A stretch of 64,000 nt of DNA from NCBI RefSeq assembly GCF_040024445.1, contig NZ_CP157276.1, positions 3,038,001 to 3,102,000 on the forward strand, written 5' to 3'. A program made the position numbers and the translations under genes. Shown here in pieces: positions 26,854 through 37,528 of the stretch; position 1 is the first letter of the stretch, and every line of letters begins with the position of its first letter. The stretch is from Prescottella soli. GTDB taxonomy: Bacteria > Actinomycetota > Actinomycetes > Mycobacteriales > Mycobacteriaceae. The notes under the pieces were generated by a model. It saw only the letters and a list, made by a program, of their open reading frames with translations, was not told where the DNA came from and did not search any database.

Positions 26854-28656
26854 TCAGCCCCCCTCGACGATGATCGACTGCTCGAGGTCGTCGAGCGTGC
26901 CGGACGTGTCGGCGCGTCCGGTGCGCAGGCGCCGGTCGATGTAGTTCACCAGGTGCGTGAGCGGGATGGTCAGTGCCAGGTAGAACAGGCCGGCCGCGAC
27001 CAGCGGCGACAGGTTGCCGGTCTGCGCGTTGAGGTCCCGGCCCACGGCGAACAGCTCCCGCTGCGTGACGAGCAGGCCCAGGAAGTAGATCAGCGACGAG
27101 TCCTTGATGAGCGAGATGAACTGGTTCATCAGGGCCGGCAGCACCCGGCGCACGCCCTGCGGGATCACCACGAGCGACATCGAGCGCCGGTACGAGAAGC
27201 CCAGGGCGCGAGCGGCTTCCATCTGGCCGGGTTCGACGCTCTGGATGCCCGACCGGAAGATCTCGCCGATGTACGCGGCGGCCAGCAGCGACAGCGCCGC
27301 GGCGCCCAGCCAGTAGGGGTTGTTGCCGGTCAGTCCCCTGACGACCGGGCCGAGACCCAGTCCGACCAACAGGATGATCACCACCGCGGGTAGCCCGCGG
27401 AAGATGTCGGTGTAGACGCGGGCCGGCCAACGCAGCCAGCGGGTTCGGGAGATCCCGGCGACCGCGAGCAGCATGCCGATCACCGTGCCCGCGATGCCCG
27501 ACGACAACGCCAGGATCAACGTGTTCGGCAGGCCGGTGCGCAGCAGATCCGGGAACGCGCGTTTGTACAGTTCCCAGTCGAAGAAGGTCTCCCCGAGCTG
27601 CTGCAGTGTCGACTTCGGCTCGGCGGTCGACGGTTCCGATGTGGTTGCCTTCTGCGCGGCGATGGCCGCGAAGTCCGGGAGCACGGGTTCCGGTGCGGCC
27701 TTGCTGCCCGGCTTCCAGCCGGCCGGAAGCTGACGCGGCACCCAGTCCGAGTACAGCCGCGCCCACGTGCCGTCGGCGATGACGGCGTCGAGTCCCGAGT
27801 TGAGTGCGTCGATCAGCGGCCGGTGGTCCTTCGCGACCGCCCAGCCCACGAAGTTGTTGAGGCTGAAGGTGTTCTGCACGATCGACGCGGGATCACCCGG
27901 TTTGATCGCGCCCTCCGCCTGTTGCGACGGCGCCACCCACGCATCGATCTGCCCGGTCTTCAGGTTCGCGTAGGCGGTGTTGTAGTCCGGGAACTTGACC
28001 GGATCCAGACCGAGGGTGTTGACCACGTAGTCGTCCTGCACGGTGCCCTGCACGACGCCGATGCGGACCGACGAATTCAGATCCGAGAAGCCCTTGATCG
28101 CACTGCCGTTCGGCACCACGAGCGCGAAGTAGCCGAAGTCGTAGCCGTTGGTGAAGCCGACCAGTCCCCGGCGGGCGTCGGTGGTGGTGATCGACGACGA
28201 CCCCACGTCGAACCGGTGGCCGGCCACCTGTGCCAGCAGCCCCGCGAAGTCGGTGCCGACGAACTCCACCTGCAGTCCGAGCTTCGCGGCGACGGCCCGC
28301 AACAGTTCGTTGTCGAAGCCGGTGAACACGTTGTGCGAGTTCACGCAGATGCTCGGCGGCGCGTCCGACAGGGTCCCGACCGTGAGCGTGCCGGGTTTGA
28401 CGAGGCCGAGCTTCGTGGGGTCGATGTCGGTGAGCGGCGGCGTGTTCGGGGTCGTGTACTTGTCCTCGGCGGCCGTCGCGGCTGCGGTGTCGAGGTTGGC
28501 GGGCAGCGCCGATGCGCTGTCGACGCCGGGCGGCGCGCACAGATCGGTGGTCCCCGACGTGTTCCGGCCGGACGAGCACGCCGCGAGCGCGAGCACCGGA
28601 AGGAGGATCACCAGCAGCACCGCCGCCGCTCGGGATCGGGAAGCGGCGGCGGACAT
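26854..28656 (-). CDS. Fused amino-acid binding lipoprotein and ABC permease
   Basis: 600 residues joining two normally separate subunits. Residues 1-27 are a lipoprotein signal (LALAACSSG). About 70-310 is a family-3 solute-binding domain (GTLTVGTLSDAPPSICVN ... FTGFDNELLRAVAAKLGL ... VGSSSITTTDARRGLVGF). About 350-580 is a HisM-type permease with the EAA-like loop QMEAARALGFSYRRSMSLVVIPQGVRRVLP. The permease helices start near LLRTGLPNTLILALSSG. The fusion ties one binding domain to each permease copy. Substrate is probably a polar amino acid (glutamine/glutamate type). Three bases separate it from the ATPase gene. Confidence 0.9.
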   Translation of the reverse strand: MSAAASRSRAAAVLLVILLPVLALAACSSGRNTSGTTDLCAPPGVDSASALPANLDTAAATAAEDKYTTPNTPPLTDIDPTKLGLVKPGTLTVGTLSDAPPSICVNSHNVFTGFDNELLRAVAAKLGLQVEFVGTDFAGLLAQVAGHRFDVGSSSITTTDARRGLVGFTNGYDFGYFALVVPNGSAIKGFSDLNSSVRIGVVQGTVQDDYVVNTLGLDPVKFPDYNTAYANLKTGQIDAWVAPSQQAEGAIKPGDPASIVQNTFSLNNFVGWAVAKDHRPLIDALNSGLDAVIADGTWARLYSDWVPRQLPAGWKPGSKAAPEPVLPDFAAIAAQKATTSEPSTAEPKSTLQQLGETFFDWELYKRAFPDLLRTGLPNTLILALSSGIAGTVIGMLLAVAGISRTRWLRWPARVYTDIFRGLPAVVIILLVGLGLGPVVRGLTGNNPYWLGAAALSLLAAAYIGEIFRSGIQSVEPGQMEAARALGFSYRRSMSLVVIPQGVRRVLPALMNQFISLIKDSSLIYFLGLLVTQRELFAVGRDLNAQTGNLSPLVAAGLFYLALTIPLTHLVNYIDRRLRTGRADTSGTLDDLEQSIIVEGG

Positions 28657-28671
28657 CGGGGCAGTCCCGGT

Positions 28672-29466
28672 CTACGCGAGTCCGGACAGTTGCGGTGGCG
28701 TGTGCTCGTCGCGCCACGCGATCGCCTCGCGGAGCGTGGTGAGGTCGTAGTCGGGTCCGCTGCAGTTCGTGGTGAACAGCGTGACGCCGGCATCGACGTA
28801 CGCCGGCGCGAGATCCGCGCCCGGCCACCACGTCGACCGCTCGATCTCGTGCGGATCGCGCTGGACGTCGCCGCAGTGCTCGCCGAGGATCGCGGACTTG
28901 CGGACGAACTCGTCACGCTCACCGAAGCCGTGCCAGATGTCGGCGTACTCGGCGACCAGGCGCAGCGTCTTCTTCTCGCCGCTGCCGCCGATCAGGATCG
29001 GGATGTCGCGCGTCGGAGCGGGATTGAGCTTGCCGAGCCGGGAGGTGATGCGCGGCAGGTACTCCCCGAGCAGCTTGATCCGCGCTCCCGGGGTGCCGAA
29101 CTCGTAGCCGTACGCGTCGTAGTCCTTCTCGAACCAGCCGGCGCCGATGCCGAGGATCAGCCGTCCGCCGCTGATGTGGTCGACGGTGCGAGCCATGTCG
29201 GCCAGCAGGTCCGGGTTGCGGTAGCCGCCGCAGCTGACGAGCGCGCCGATCTCCACCCGCTCGGTCTGCTCGGCCCACGCGCCGAGCATCGTCCAGCACT
29301 CGAAGTGCGCGCCCTCCTGATCGCCGTACAGGGGGAAGAAGTGATCCCAGTTGAAGACGACGTCGGCGCCGGCGTCCTCGGCGCGCATCACGGCGTCGCG
29401 GATCATGCCGTAGTCGGGGGCGTGCTGGGGCTGCAACTGGATGCCGATACGCACGGGACGGGTCAT
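28672..29466 (-). CDS. LLM-class F420-dependent oxidoreductase
   Basis: 264 residues of the luciferase-like monooxygenase fold in the F420-using branch: IGIQLQPQHAPDYGMIRDAV at the start, DVVFNWDHFFPLYGD, the GALVSCGGYRNPDLLADMARTVD helix and GGRLILGIGAGWFEKDYDAYG, then DIPILIGGSGEKKTLRLVAEYADIW. Such enzymes move hydride between cofactor F420 and alcohols, imines or enoates. It is 15 bases upstream of the binding-protein/permease fusion on the same strand, so it may act on the imported compound or simply share the promoter. Substrate unknown. Confidence 0.88.
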   Translation of the reverse strand: MTRPVRIGIQLQPQHAPDYGMIRDAVMRAEDAGADVVFNWDHFFPLYGDQEGAHFECWTMLGAWAEQTERVEIGALVSCGGYRNPDLLADMARTVDHISGGRLILGIGAGWFEKDYDAYGYEFGTPGARIKLLGEYLPRITSRLGKLNPAPTRDIPILIGGSGEKKTLRLVAEYADIWHGFGERDEFVRKSAILGEHCGDVQRDPHEIERSTWWPGADLAPAYVDAGVTLFTTNCSGPDYDLTTLREAIAWRDEHTPPQLSGLA

Positions 29467-29553
29467 GCGGAACTCCTTCGCGCCGGGACTCGCATCTCAC
29501 GGTATCCCCGCGATCGATCCGCTGCACGCAGTTGGAGGCGCACACTGGGAGAC

Positions 29554-30048
29554 GTGCGGATCACCGAGCGCCCCAACCCGCCCACCGGCTGGAAGCGGCG
29601 GTTCTTCCGCATGCCCATCACGCTCTACCGGTGGCATCTCGGTGCGCTGCTCGGGCGCCGGTTCGTACTTGTCGAACACGTCGGGCGCCGCAGCGGCCGG
29701 ACGCGGCAGGTGGTCCTCGAAGTGGTCAACCACGACGAGGTGCGCCACGGCGCGCCCGACGGCTGGGTGGTCGCCGCCGGGTTCGGGACGACGTCGGACT
29801 GGTACCGCAACCTGCACGCACATCCTCGGGCGCGCGCCCAGGTGGGTCGGGACACGACCGCCGTCGACGCCGAGTTCCTGGACGCCGATGCCGGCGGCGA
29901 GCTCATGGCGCACTACGGCAGTGCCCACCCCGGACTCGGGGCGCGGCTGTGCTCGACGATGGGCTTCGAGGTGGACGGCAGCGAGGCCGACTTCCGTGAG
30001 GCGGGCCGGAACATTCATTTCGTGCGGCTGCGGCCCGTGCGCGGGTGA
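29554..30048 (+). CDS. Deazaflavin-dependent nitroreductase-family protein
   Basis: 164 residues of the DDN/F420-dependent reductase family: PNPPTGWKRRFFRMPITLYRW, then GRRFVLVEHVGRRSGRTRQVVLEVV, GWVVAAGFGTTSDWYRNLHAHP and the RARAQVGRDTTAVDAEFLD strand pair. This split-barrel family binds F420 and reduces quinones or nitro compounds, often near the membrane. The GTG at 29554 follows TGGGAG and gives the family start; the LLM gene diverges 87 bases away, so two F420-type genes share one promoter region. Confidence 0.85.
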   Translation: MRITERPNPPTGWKRRFFRMPITLYRWHLGALLGRRFVLVEHVGRRSGRTRQVVLEVVNHDEVRHGAPDGWVVAAGFGTTSDWYRNLHAHPRARAQVGRDTTAVDAEFLDADAGGELMAHYGSAHPGLGARLCSTMGFEVDGSEADFREAGRNIHFVRLRPVRG

Positions 30049-30148
30049 TGATTCGCGCCGCCGCGTATGCCTATGCTGTGCCCCGCACACCCGTGCACCC
30101 TCACTCGGATCGTCCGGCACGTTCCTGCCGGTGAAGGGACCGCTCCAC

Positions 30149-31231
<1,083 letters not shown>

Positions 31232-31363
31232 TCCTGACCGATCCAGTCTGGGGGTAATGACCGAAATCGGGTCCCGTTCGTGCGAGAGTGAGCGGCGACA
31301 TATGCCTCGGTCCGGTGGAGCTCTTGTCCGCAGGGCCGGAGACGTCTATCTGAAAGGTGGACC

Positions 31364-32650
31364 ATGCGTTCTTTCAATACGCGTACGAGGGTTGCGGTTG
31401 CGGCCTCGGCTGTCACGCTGCTCGCGCTGGCCGGTTGCTCGAGTGACAACGGTGGGGGCGGCACCAGCGCCGCCGACGCTGCCACGCAGAACCTCGACGG
31501 CCGCGGCGCGATCTCGTTCGCTATGGGCAAGAACGACACCGACAAGCTGCAGCCGGTGATCGCGAAGTGGAACGCGGCGCACCCGAACGAGCAGGTCTCG
31601 CTCAAGGAGCTGCCCGGCGAGGCGGACGACCAGTACGACAAGCTCGTCCAGTCGCTGCAGGCCGGTAACTCCGACTACGACGTGATGGCGCTCGACGTCG
31701 TCTGGACGGCCGGCTTCGCCGCGAACGGCTGGCTGCAGCCGCTCGAGGGCTCGCTGGCCATCGACACCACCAACCTGCTGCAGTCGACGGTCGAGACGGC
31801 CACCTACCGCGGCAAGCTGGTCGCGGGTCCGCAGAACACCAACGCGCAGCTGCTGTACTACCGCACCGACCTGACGCCGCAGGCGCCCGCGGACTGGAAG
31901 GCGCTCACCGACAGCTGCGCCGTCGCCAAGGACAAGGGCGTCCAGGACTGCATGGTCACCCAGCTCAAGCAGTATGAGGGCCTGACGGTCAACACCACGC
32001 AGTTCATCAACTCGTGGGGCGGCGCGGTCGTCGGCTCCGACGGCAAGACCCCCGAGGTCACGTCGCCGCAGGCCAAGGCCGGCATGCAGGCGCTGGTCGA
32101 CGCCTACCAGGGTGGCCAGATCGCGAAGCGTTCCACCGGCTTCACCGAGGAGGAGACCAACCTCGCGTTCGTCGGCGGCGAGGCGATGTACGCCTACAAC
32201 TGGCCGTACATGTGGGACAACGCGCAGAAGGACGGCTCCAAGGTGAAGGGCAACGTCGGCGTCGCGCCGATCGCCGGCCCCGCCGGCGCAGGTGCGTCGA
32301 CCCTCGGTGGCTACAACAACGGCATCAACGTGTTCTCCAAGAACAAGGCGACCGCGCGTGACTTCATCGCGTTCGTCCAGAACGACGAGAACCAGATGTC
32401 GTTCGCGGACGCGTCGTTCCCGCCGGTCCTGAAGTCGGTCTACGACGACCCCGCCCTGCAGGCGAAGTACCCGTACCTGCCCGCGCTGAAGGCAGCCCTC
32501 GAGAACGCGAAGCCGCGTCCGGTCACCCCGAACTACAAGCAGGTCTCGAAGGCCATCCAGGACAATGCCAACTCGGCGCTCACCGGTGCGGTGACCGTCG
32601 ACAAGGCCGCCACCGACATGGCCGCAGCGATCACCGCCGCGAACCAGTAG
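31364..32650 (+). CDS. lpqY: Sugar-binding lipoprotein (LpqY-like)
   Basis: 428 residues of the family-1 extracellular solute-binding fold. The lipobox is LALAGC (Cys25). Segments YDVMALDVVWTAGFAANGW, GPQNTNAQLLYYRTDL and GGEAMYAYNWPYMW closely resemble LpqY, the trehalose receptor of mycobacteria, which recaptures trehalose released when mycolates are transferred to the cell wall. The ribosome site is AAAGGTGG before ATG 31364. The permease genes follow after 36 bases. Trehalose specificity is inferred from resemblance and from the likely mycolate-producing host. Confidence 0.82.
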   Translation: MRSFNTRTRVAVAASAVTLLALAGCSSDNGGGGTSAADAATQNLDGRGAISFAMGKNDTDKLQPVIAKWNAAHPNEQVSLKELPGEADDQYDKLVQSLQAGNSDYDVMALDVVWTAGFAANGWLQPLEGSLAIDTTNLLQSTVETATYRGKLVAGPQNTNAQLLYYRTDLTPQAPADWKALTDSCAVAKDKGVQDCMVTQLKQYEGLTVNTTQFINSWGGAVVGSDGKTPEVTSPQAKAGMQALVDAYQGGQIAKRSTGFTEEETNLAFVGGEAMYAYNWPYMWDNAQKDGSKVKGNVGVAPIAGPAGAGASTLGGYNNGINVFSKNKATARDFIAFVQNDENQMSFADASFPPVLKSVYDDPALQAKYPYLPALKAALENAKPRPVTPNYKQVSKAIQDNANSALTGAVTVDKAATDMAAAITAANQ

Positions 32651-32686
32651 GCACCCGTTCGATCACGAGAGATCAGGTAACGCACG

Positions 32687-33778
32687 ATGGCTGACTCTGC
32701 TGAGCTGAGGCGAGCAGACGAGGCCCGCGCCGTGGTCGGAGTCGACGACTCCGACCACGGCGACCGCGCTTCCGAGCGCGAGGCGCCCGGTTCCGGGCGC
32801 ACGGGTCACGACGACGAAACTCCGACGAGCGCGCCGCGCAAGCGCGACCTGCGTCCGATCTGGCTGATCGCGCCGACGATGGCGATCCTGGCCGTCGTCA
32901 TCGTGTACCCGGTGATCCGCGCGGTGATCCTGTCCTTCCAGGACAACAAGCACGTCGACCCCGACACCGGGGTCTTCGTCCAGGGCGGGTTTGCCGGATT
33001 CAAGCACTACCTGCAATGGCTCGTGCAGGACTGCGGCGCCGGCGCCGGTTCGTGTCCGCCCGGCACCCTGGCGCACGACTTCTGGCCCGCGCTGGGCGTG
33101 ACCCTCTTCTTCGCCGTCGTCACCGTCACGATCGAGGTCCTCCTCGGTCTGTGGATGGCGACGATCATGGGCAAGACGTTCTGGGGGCGCTCCCTGCTCC
33201 GCGCGAGCGTGCTGATCCCGTGGGCCATTCCCACGGCGGTCACCGCGAAGCTGTGGTTCTTCATCTTCGCCGAGAACGGCATCGCCAATAAGCTGCTCGG
33301 CACCTCGATCGCCTGGACCACCGACCCGTGGGCGTCGCGGTTCGCGGTCATCATCGCCGACGTGTGGAAGACGACACCGTTCATGGCGCTGCTGATCCTC
33401 GCCGGCCTGCAGATGATTCCGCAGGACGTCTACGAGGCCGCCAAGGTCGACGGCGCAACCGCGTGGCAGCGGTTCACCAAGATCACCTTGCCGTTGGTCA
33501 AGCCGGCGCTGATGGTCGCGGTGCTGTTCCGCACTCTCGACGTGCTGCGCATGTACGACCTGCCCGCCATCCTGTCCGGCACCTCCGGTGCCACCCCGAA
33601 CACGACGCTCTCGATCCTGGTGGTCGCCGACATCCGGCAGGGCCACTTCCAGAGCGCGTCGGCGCTGTCGACGTTGATCTTCCTGCTGATCTTCGCGGTC
33701 GCGTTCGTGATGGTGAAGTTCCTCGGCGCCAACGCGGTGCGCACCCAGGACGAGCAGCGGAAGGGGGCTGATCACTGA
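32687..33778 (+). CDS. sugA: Sugar ABC permease subunit (SugA-like)
   Basis: 363 residues. A long 60-residue hydrophilic, charge-rich cytoplasmic N-tail precedes six membrane helices; this is longer than usual for the family. The MalF-type inner-membrane signature EAAKVDGATAWQRFTKITLPL lies at about residues 247-267, and helices such as PIWLIAPTMAILAVVIVYPVI and SLLRASVLIPWAIPTAV are typical. It forms the channel with the product of the next gene, which starts within its stop codon (TGATG, one-base overlap). Confidence 0.88.
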   Translation: MADSAELRRADEARAVVGVDDSDHGDRASEREAPGSGRTGHDDETPTSAPRKRDLRPIWLIAPTMAILAVVIVYPVIRAVILSFQDNKHVDPDTGVFVQGGFAGFKHYLQWLVQDCGAGAGSCPPGTLAHDFWPALGVTLFFAVVTVTIEVLLGLWMATIMGKTFWGRSLLRASVLIPWAIPTAVTAKLWFFIFAENGIANKLLGTSIAWTTDPWASRFAVIIADVWKTTPFMALLILAGLQMIPQDVYEAAKVDGATAWQRFTKITLPLVKPALMVAVLFRTLDVLRMYDLPAILSGTSGATPNTTLSILVVADIRQGHFQSASALSTLIFLLIFAVAFVMVKFLGANAVRTQDEQRKGADH

Positions 33779-34749
33779 TGGGACGCCACAGCAAGCCCGA
33801 AGACCTCGACGATCACGAGGTCGGTCCGGAGGCTGCCGTCGAGCGGTCGACGTCGACCTCGGTGGCCGTCGCCGAGCCGCCGGTCGCCGCACCGGCCCCG
33901 AGCAAGCCGCGCCGTCGCACCGACCGCGGAAAGGCCGCGCGCACCTATCTCGGTGTCGCGATCATCCTCATCTGGGGATTGGCGCCGTTCTACTGGATGG
34001 TCGTCACCGCGTTCCGGCGCTCCGACCACACCTTCGACACGACGCCGTGGCCGACGTACCTCACGCTCGACAACTTCCGGGCCGCGCTGGCCACCGACAA
34101 GGGCAACGACTTCCTCGGCGCGATCGTCAACAGCCTCGTCATCGGCGCGGTGACGACGGCCGTCGGTCTGCTCCTGGGTGTGTTCACCGCGTACGCGCTC
34201 GCCCGGATCGAGTTCCGTGGCAAGTACATCGTCACCGGCGTCATCCTGGGCGCGTCGATGTTCCCGACCGTCGCGCTGATGACGCCGCTGTACCAGCTCT
34301 TCGGCGACTTCGGCTGGATCGGCCAGTACCAGGCGCTGATCATCCCGAACATCTCGTTCGTGCTGCCGCTGACGATCTACACGCTCACGTCGTTCCTCGC
34401 GGACCTGCCGTGGGAACTCGAGGAGGCCGCCCGGATCGACGGCGCGAGCCGCTTCCAGGCGTTCCGCCTGGTGATCCTGCCGTTGGCCGCGCCGGCGCTG
34501 TTCACCACGGCGATCCTCGCGTTCATCGCGACGTGGAACGAGTTCATGCTCGCGAGCCTGCTGTCGACGGAGAAGACCGAACCGGTCACGGTGGCGATCG
34601 CCCGGTTCGCGGGTGCCAACGCGTGGGAGCAGCCGTACGCGGCGATCATGGCCGCCGGCACGATCGTGACGATCCCGCTGGTGATCATGGTGCTCGTGTT
34701 CCAGCGCCGCATCGTCTCCGGTCTCACCGCGGGCGGCGTGAAGAGCTGA
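33778..34749 (+). CDS. sugB: Sugar ABC permease subunit (SugB-like)
   Basis: 323 residues. A 55-residue cytoplasmic tail rich in Pro and charged residues precedes six helices. The MalG-type signature EEAARIDGASRFQAFRLVILPLA is at about 216-238, followed by FTTAILAFIATWNEFMLA. It pairs with the preceding permease to import the LpqY ligand. One-base overlap with the upstream gene indicates coupled translation. A small membrane-protein gene follows after a single base. Confidence 0.9.
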   Translation: MGRHSKPEDLDDHEVGPEAAVERSTSTSVAVAEPPVAAPAPSKPRRRTDRGKAARTYLGVAIILIWGLAPFYWMVVTAFRRSDHTFDTTPWPTYLTLDNFRAALATDKGNDFLGAIVNSLVIGAVTTAVGLLLGVFTAYALARIEFRGKYIVTGVILGASMFPTVALMTPLYQLFGDFGWIGQYQALIIPNISFVLPLTIYTLTSFLADLPWELEEAARIDGASRFQAFRLVILPLAAPALFTTAILAFIATWNEFMLASLLSTEKTEPVTVAIARFAGANAWEQPYAAIMAAGTIVTIPLVIMVLVFQRRIVSGLTAGGVKS

Positions 34750-34750
34750 C

Positions 34751-34948
34751 ATGCCCTCCGGCAGGCCGTCACGGGGACGCCAGTCCCTCGAGATGCTCAT
34801 CGGCATCCTCGGTTTCTTCACCTTCATGTCGTTCGTCGCGGCGGTCGTCCCGATCGTGCGCGGCGAGCCGTCGGTGACGGCGTCGCTGGTGCTGCTGGCG
34901 TGCGTCGTCCTGCTCGGCGGCGCGATCGTGCTGCATCGTCGGAGCTGA
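34751..34948 (+). CDS. Small two-helix membrane protein at the end of the sugar ABC operon
   Basis: 65 residues, no named family recognised. A basic N-terminus (GRPSRGRQS) is followed by two hydrophobic helices (about 14-35 and 40-60) and a basic end HRRS. The ATG is one base after the sugB stop, so it is surely co-translated. The position suggests an accessory of the importer, but nothing in the sequence proves it. Confidence 0.65.
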   Translation: MPSGRPSRGRQSLEMLIGILGFFTFMSFVAAVVPIVRGEPSVTASLVLLACVVLLGGAIVLHRRS

Positions 34949-34969
34949 CCCCGGCACTCCCCCTTCCCG

Positions 34970-35029
34970 CGTTTTGCGCACTTATCGGTGCTGAACGGGC
35001 CCTCGGGGCAGCGATAAGTGCGCAAAACG
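34970..35029. repeat. Dispersed hairpin repeat, copy 2 (18-bp arms)
   Basis: Arms 34970-34987 (CGTTTTGCGCACTTATCG) and 35012-35029 are exact complements; pairing continues for three more bases after one mismatch. The arm sequence is identical to the outer 18 bases of the hairpin at 24845, whereas the loops differ. It lies just after the sugar ABC operon. Confidence 0.85.
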
Positions 35030-35188
35030 TGATGGCAGCGCGTCGGGTATGTCGCGTCCGTCCTCGCTCCTCCGGTGATTGGCGTGCCGTCCACGCGTCG
35101 AAGTGCAACGATCGAGGGACGACCGGATTCGACTGACCCCGGTTGGGGACCGGTTGAGTCGCCGCCTGCGGACCGGAAGCTCACGCGC

Positions 35189-37486
35189 GTGAATCCCACG
35201 AGCAGCACGAAGCCCGATAAACCCCGACGGCCCCGGCGTGGCCACCGATCCCGCCGCCGCACCGCCCTGCGGATCGTCGCACTGATCGTGATCGCGCCGC
35301 TGGTCCTGCTGGTTGCCGCGTATCTACTGGCCGATGTCCCGAGCCCGGGGCAGATGCGTCCCAACCAGGTGGCCACGATCCTGGCGTCCGACGGTTCGAC
35401 GGTGGTCGCGAAGGTGGTGCCACCGGAGGGCAACCGCAGCGAGGTGCCGCTCGAGAAGGTCCCCGGGTACGTCCGCAATGCGGTGCTCTCGGCGGAGGAC
35501 CGCGACTTCTACTCCAATCCCGGGTACTCGATCTCCGGGTTCCTGCGGGCCGGGCGCGACAACGTGCTGGGGCGCGCGAGCGCCGGCGGCGGTTCGACGA
35601 TCACGCAGCAGTACGTGAAGAACGCGCTGGTCGGCACCGACCGGAACGTGATCCGCAAGGCCCGCGAACTCGTGGTGTCGGCGAAGATGGCGCGCCAGTG
35701 GTCCAAGGACGAGATCCTGGAGGCCTACCTCAACACGATCTATTTCGGACGCAACGCGTACGGCATCGGGGAGGCGTCCCACGCGTTCTTCGGCAAGCCG
35801 GTCGACCAGTTGACGCTCGCGGAGGGCGCGGTGCTGGCCTCGGTGATCCAGAGTCCGTCCGCGCTCGATCCCGCCACCGACCCGGACGGGCTCAGGGCGC
35901 GGTGGAACTACGTGCTCGACGGGATGGTCGACATGGGGGTGCTCGCCGCCGCCGAGCGTGCGAACACCCAGTTCCCGGAGGTGCTGCCGGCGCCGCCGTC
36001 CGACGTCGCGCCGGGACCTGAGGGGCTGATCCGGACGCAGGTGGCTCAGGAACTGCAGGCGGCCGGGATCAGCCAGCGCGACCTCGACACCGGCGGGCTG
36101 CAGATCACCACGACGATCGACGCGAAGGCGCAGCAGGCCGCGGTGGACGCGGTGGACCGGACCCTGGCCAAGCAGCCCGACCAGCTGCGGGCGGCGGTCG
36201 TGTCGATCGACCCCCGGTCGGGGGCGGTGCGGGCGTACTACGGCGGCGCGGAGGGTGCGGGCTTCGACTTCGCGCAGGCCGGGCTGCAGACGGGCTCGTC
36301 GTTCAAGGTTTTCGCCGCGGTCGCGGCCCTCGAGGACAAGGTGCCGTTGACCACCCAGTTCAGCAGCGCGCCGCTGACGGTCGGCGACCTGACCATCAAG
36401 AACGTGGAGGGCGACACCTGCGGGACGTGCAGCCTCGCGGAGGCCCTGAAGCGGTCGCTCAACACCAGCTACTACCGGCTGACGCTGTCGATGGAGGACG
36501 GCGCGCAGAAGATCGCCGACGCCGCCCACCAGGCCGGCATCCCCAAGCAGATCCCGGGAGTCGACCACGAGAGCCTCACCCAGCTCGGTGGTCCCCCGGA
36601 GACGGGAATCGTGTTGGGTCAGTACCAGACCCGGCCCATCGACATGGCGTCGGCGTACGGGACGCTCGCGGCGTCGGGGAAGTTCCACCCGCCGTACTTC
36701 GTCCAGAAGGTGGTCGACGCGGACGGCCGGGTCCTGCTCGACCGCCAACCGTCCGACGGCGAACAGCGGATCGATCCGGCCATCGCGGACACCGTCACGC
36801 AGGCGATGGTGCCCATCGCCGGCTATTCGCGGAACCACAATCTCGCGGGCGGCCGGGCGTCCGCCGCGAAGACCGGCACCGCGCAGCTGGGTGACACCGG
36901 CGAGAACAAGGACGCGTGGATGGTCGGGTTCACGCCGTCGCTGTCCACCGCGGTGTGGGTGGGGACCGCGGAGGGCAAGGCCATCGAGACCAGCGGGGGC
37001 GGAGCGATATACGGCTCCGGTCTCCCCTCGGACATCTGGAAGGAGACGATGGACGGCGCACTGGCGGGCACCGCCAACGAGCAGTTCGCGTCGCCCCAGC
37101 AGTCCGGGGCGCCGTCGACGGGTACCCCCTCGACCGGCTCCTCCTCGGCCGGAAACTCCGCGGTCGGCACCACCGAACAGGGCTACACCGAGCAGGCGCC
37201 GACCCGGCAGCGGTCCACGCAGACGTCTGAGGAGGAGCCGGAGTGGTCCGCTCCCCCGGCACGGACACAGGCACCGGTGCAGGAGGCGCCGGTCCCCCAA
37301 CAGCAGAGCATTCCACCGCAACAGCAGTGGAATGCTCCTGTGCCACAACAGCAGCAGGCGCCTGTCCCCGCTCCGCAGGCGCCTGCTCCCGCTCCCCGAC
37401 CCCCGGCACCGGCACCGGCACCGGCGCCCGCGCCGGCGCCGGGGATTCAGATCCTCCCCGGGGTGACTATTCCGCTCCCGGGCTGA
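35189..37486 (+). CDS. Class A penicillin-binding protein, paralog 1 (glycosyltransferase/transpeptidase)
   Basis: 765 residues. A basic cytoplasmic tail and one helix (about 24-48) anchor a GT51 domain with catalytic Glu103 in AEDRDFYSNPG and GGGSTITQQYVKNAL. The transpeptidase domain has Ser370-x-x-Lys in GSSFKVF, SLNTSYY and KTGTA at 561. It polymerises glycan strands and cross-links stem peptides in the outer leaflet space. The C-terminus is a Ser/Thr then Pro/Gln-rich tail ending ILPGVTIPLPG, a closing motif shared with the other two PBPs here. GTG 35189 is chosen for its GGAAG ribosome site. It is one of three class A PBPs within 28 kb and the most divergent of them by eye. Confidence 0.92.
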   Translation: MNPTSSTKPDKPRRPRRGHRSRRRTALRIVALIVIAPLVLLVAAYLLADVPSPGQMRPNQVATILASDGSTVVAKVVPPEGNRSEVPLEKVPGYVRNAVLSAEDRDFYSNPGYSISGFLRAGRDNVLGRASAGGGSTITQQYVKNALVGTDRNVIRKARELVVSAKMARQWSKDEILEAYLNTIYFGRNAYGIGEASHAFFGKPVDQLTLAEGAVLASVIQSPSALDPATDPDGLRARWNYVLDGMVDMGVLAAAERANTQFPEVLPAPPSDVAPGPEGLIRTQVAQELQAAGISQRDLDTGGLQITTTIDAKAQQAAVDAVDRTLAKQPDQLRAAVVSIDPRSGAVRAYYGGAEGAGFDFAQAGLQTGSSFKVFAAVAALEDKVPLTTQFSSAPLTVGDLTIKNVEGDTCGTCSLAEALKRSLNTSYYRLTLSMEDGAQKIADAAHQAGIPKQIPGVDHESLTQLGGPPETGIVLGQYQTRPIDMASAYGTLAASGKFHPPYFVQKVVDADGRVLLDRQPSDGEQRIDPAIADTVTQAMVPIAGYSRNHNLAGGRASAAKTGTAQLGDTGENKDAWMVGFTPSLSTAVWVGTAEGKAIETSGGGAIYGSGLPSDIWKETMDGALAGTANEQFASPQQSGAPSTGTPSTGSSSAGNSAVGTTEQGYTEQAPTRQRSTQTSEEEPEWSAPPARTQAPVQEAPVPQQQSIPPQQQWNAPVPQQQQAPVPAPQAPAPAPRPPAPAPAPAPAPAPGIQILPGVTIPLPG

Positions 37487-37528
37487 GTTCGATTCGCCGA
37501 GTGGATAACTCGGAAGACAGCAGGGCGA

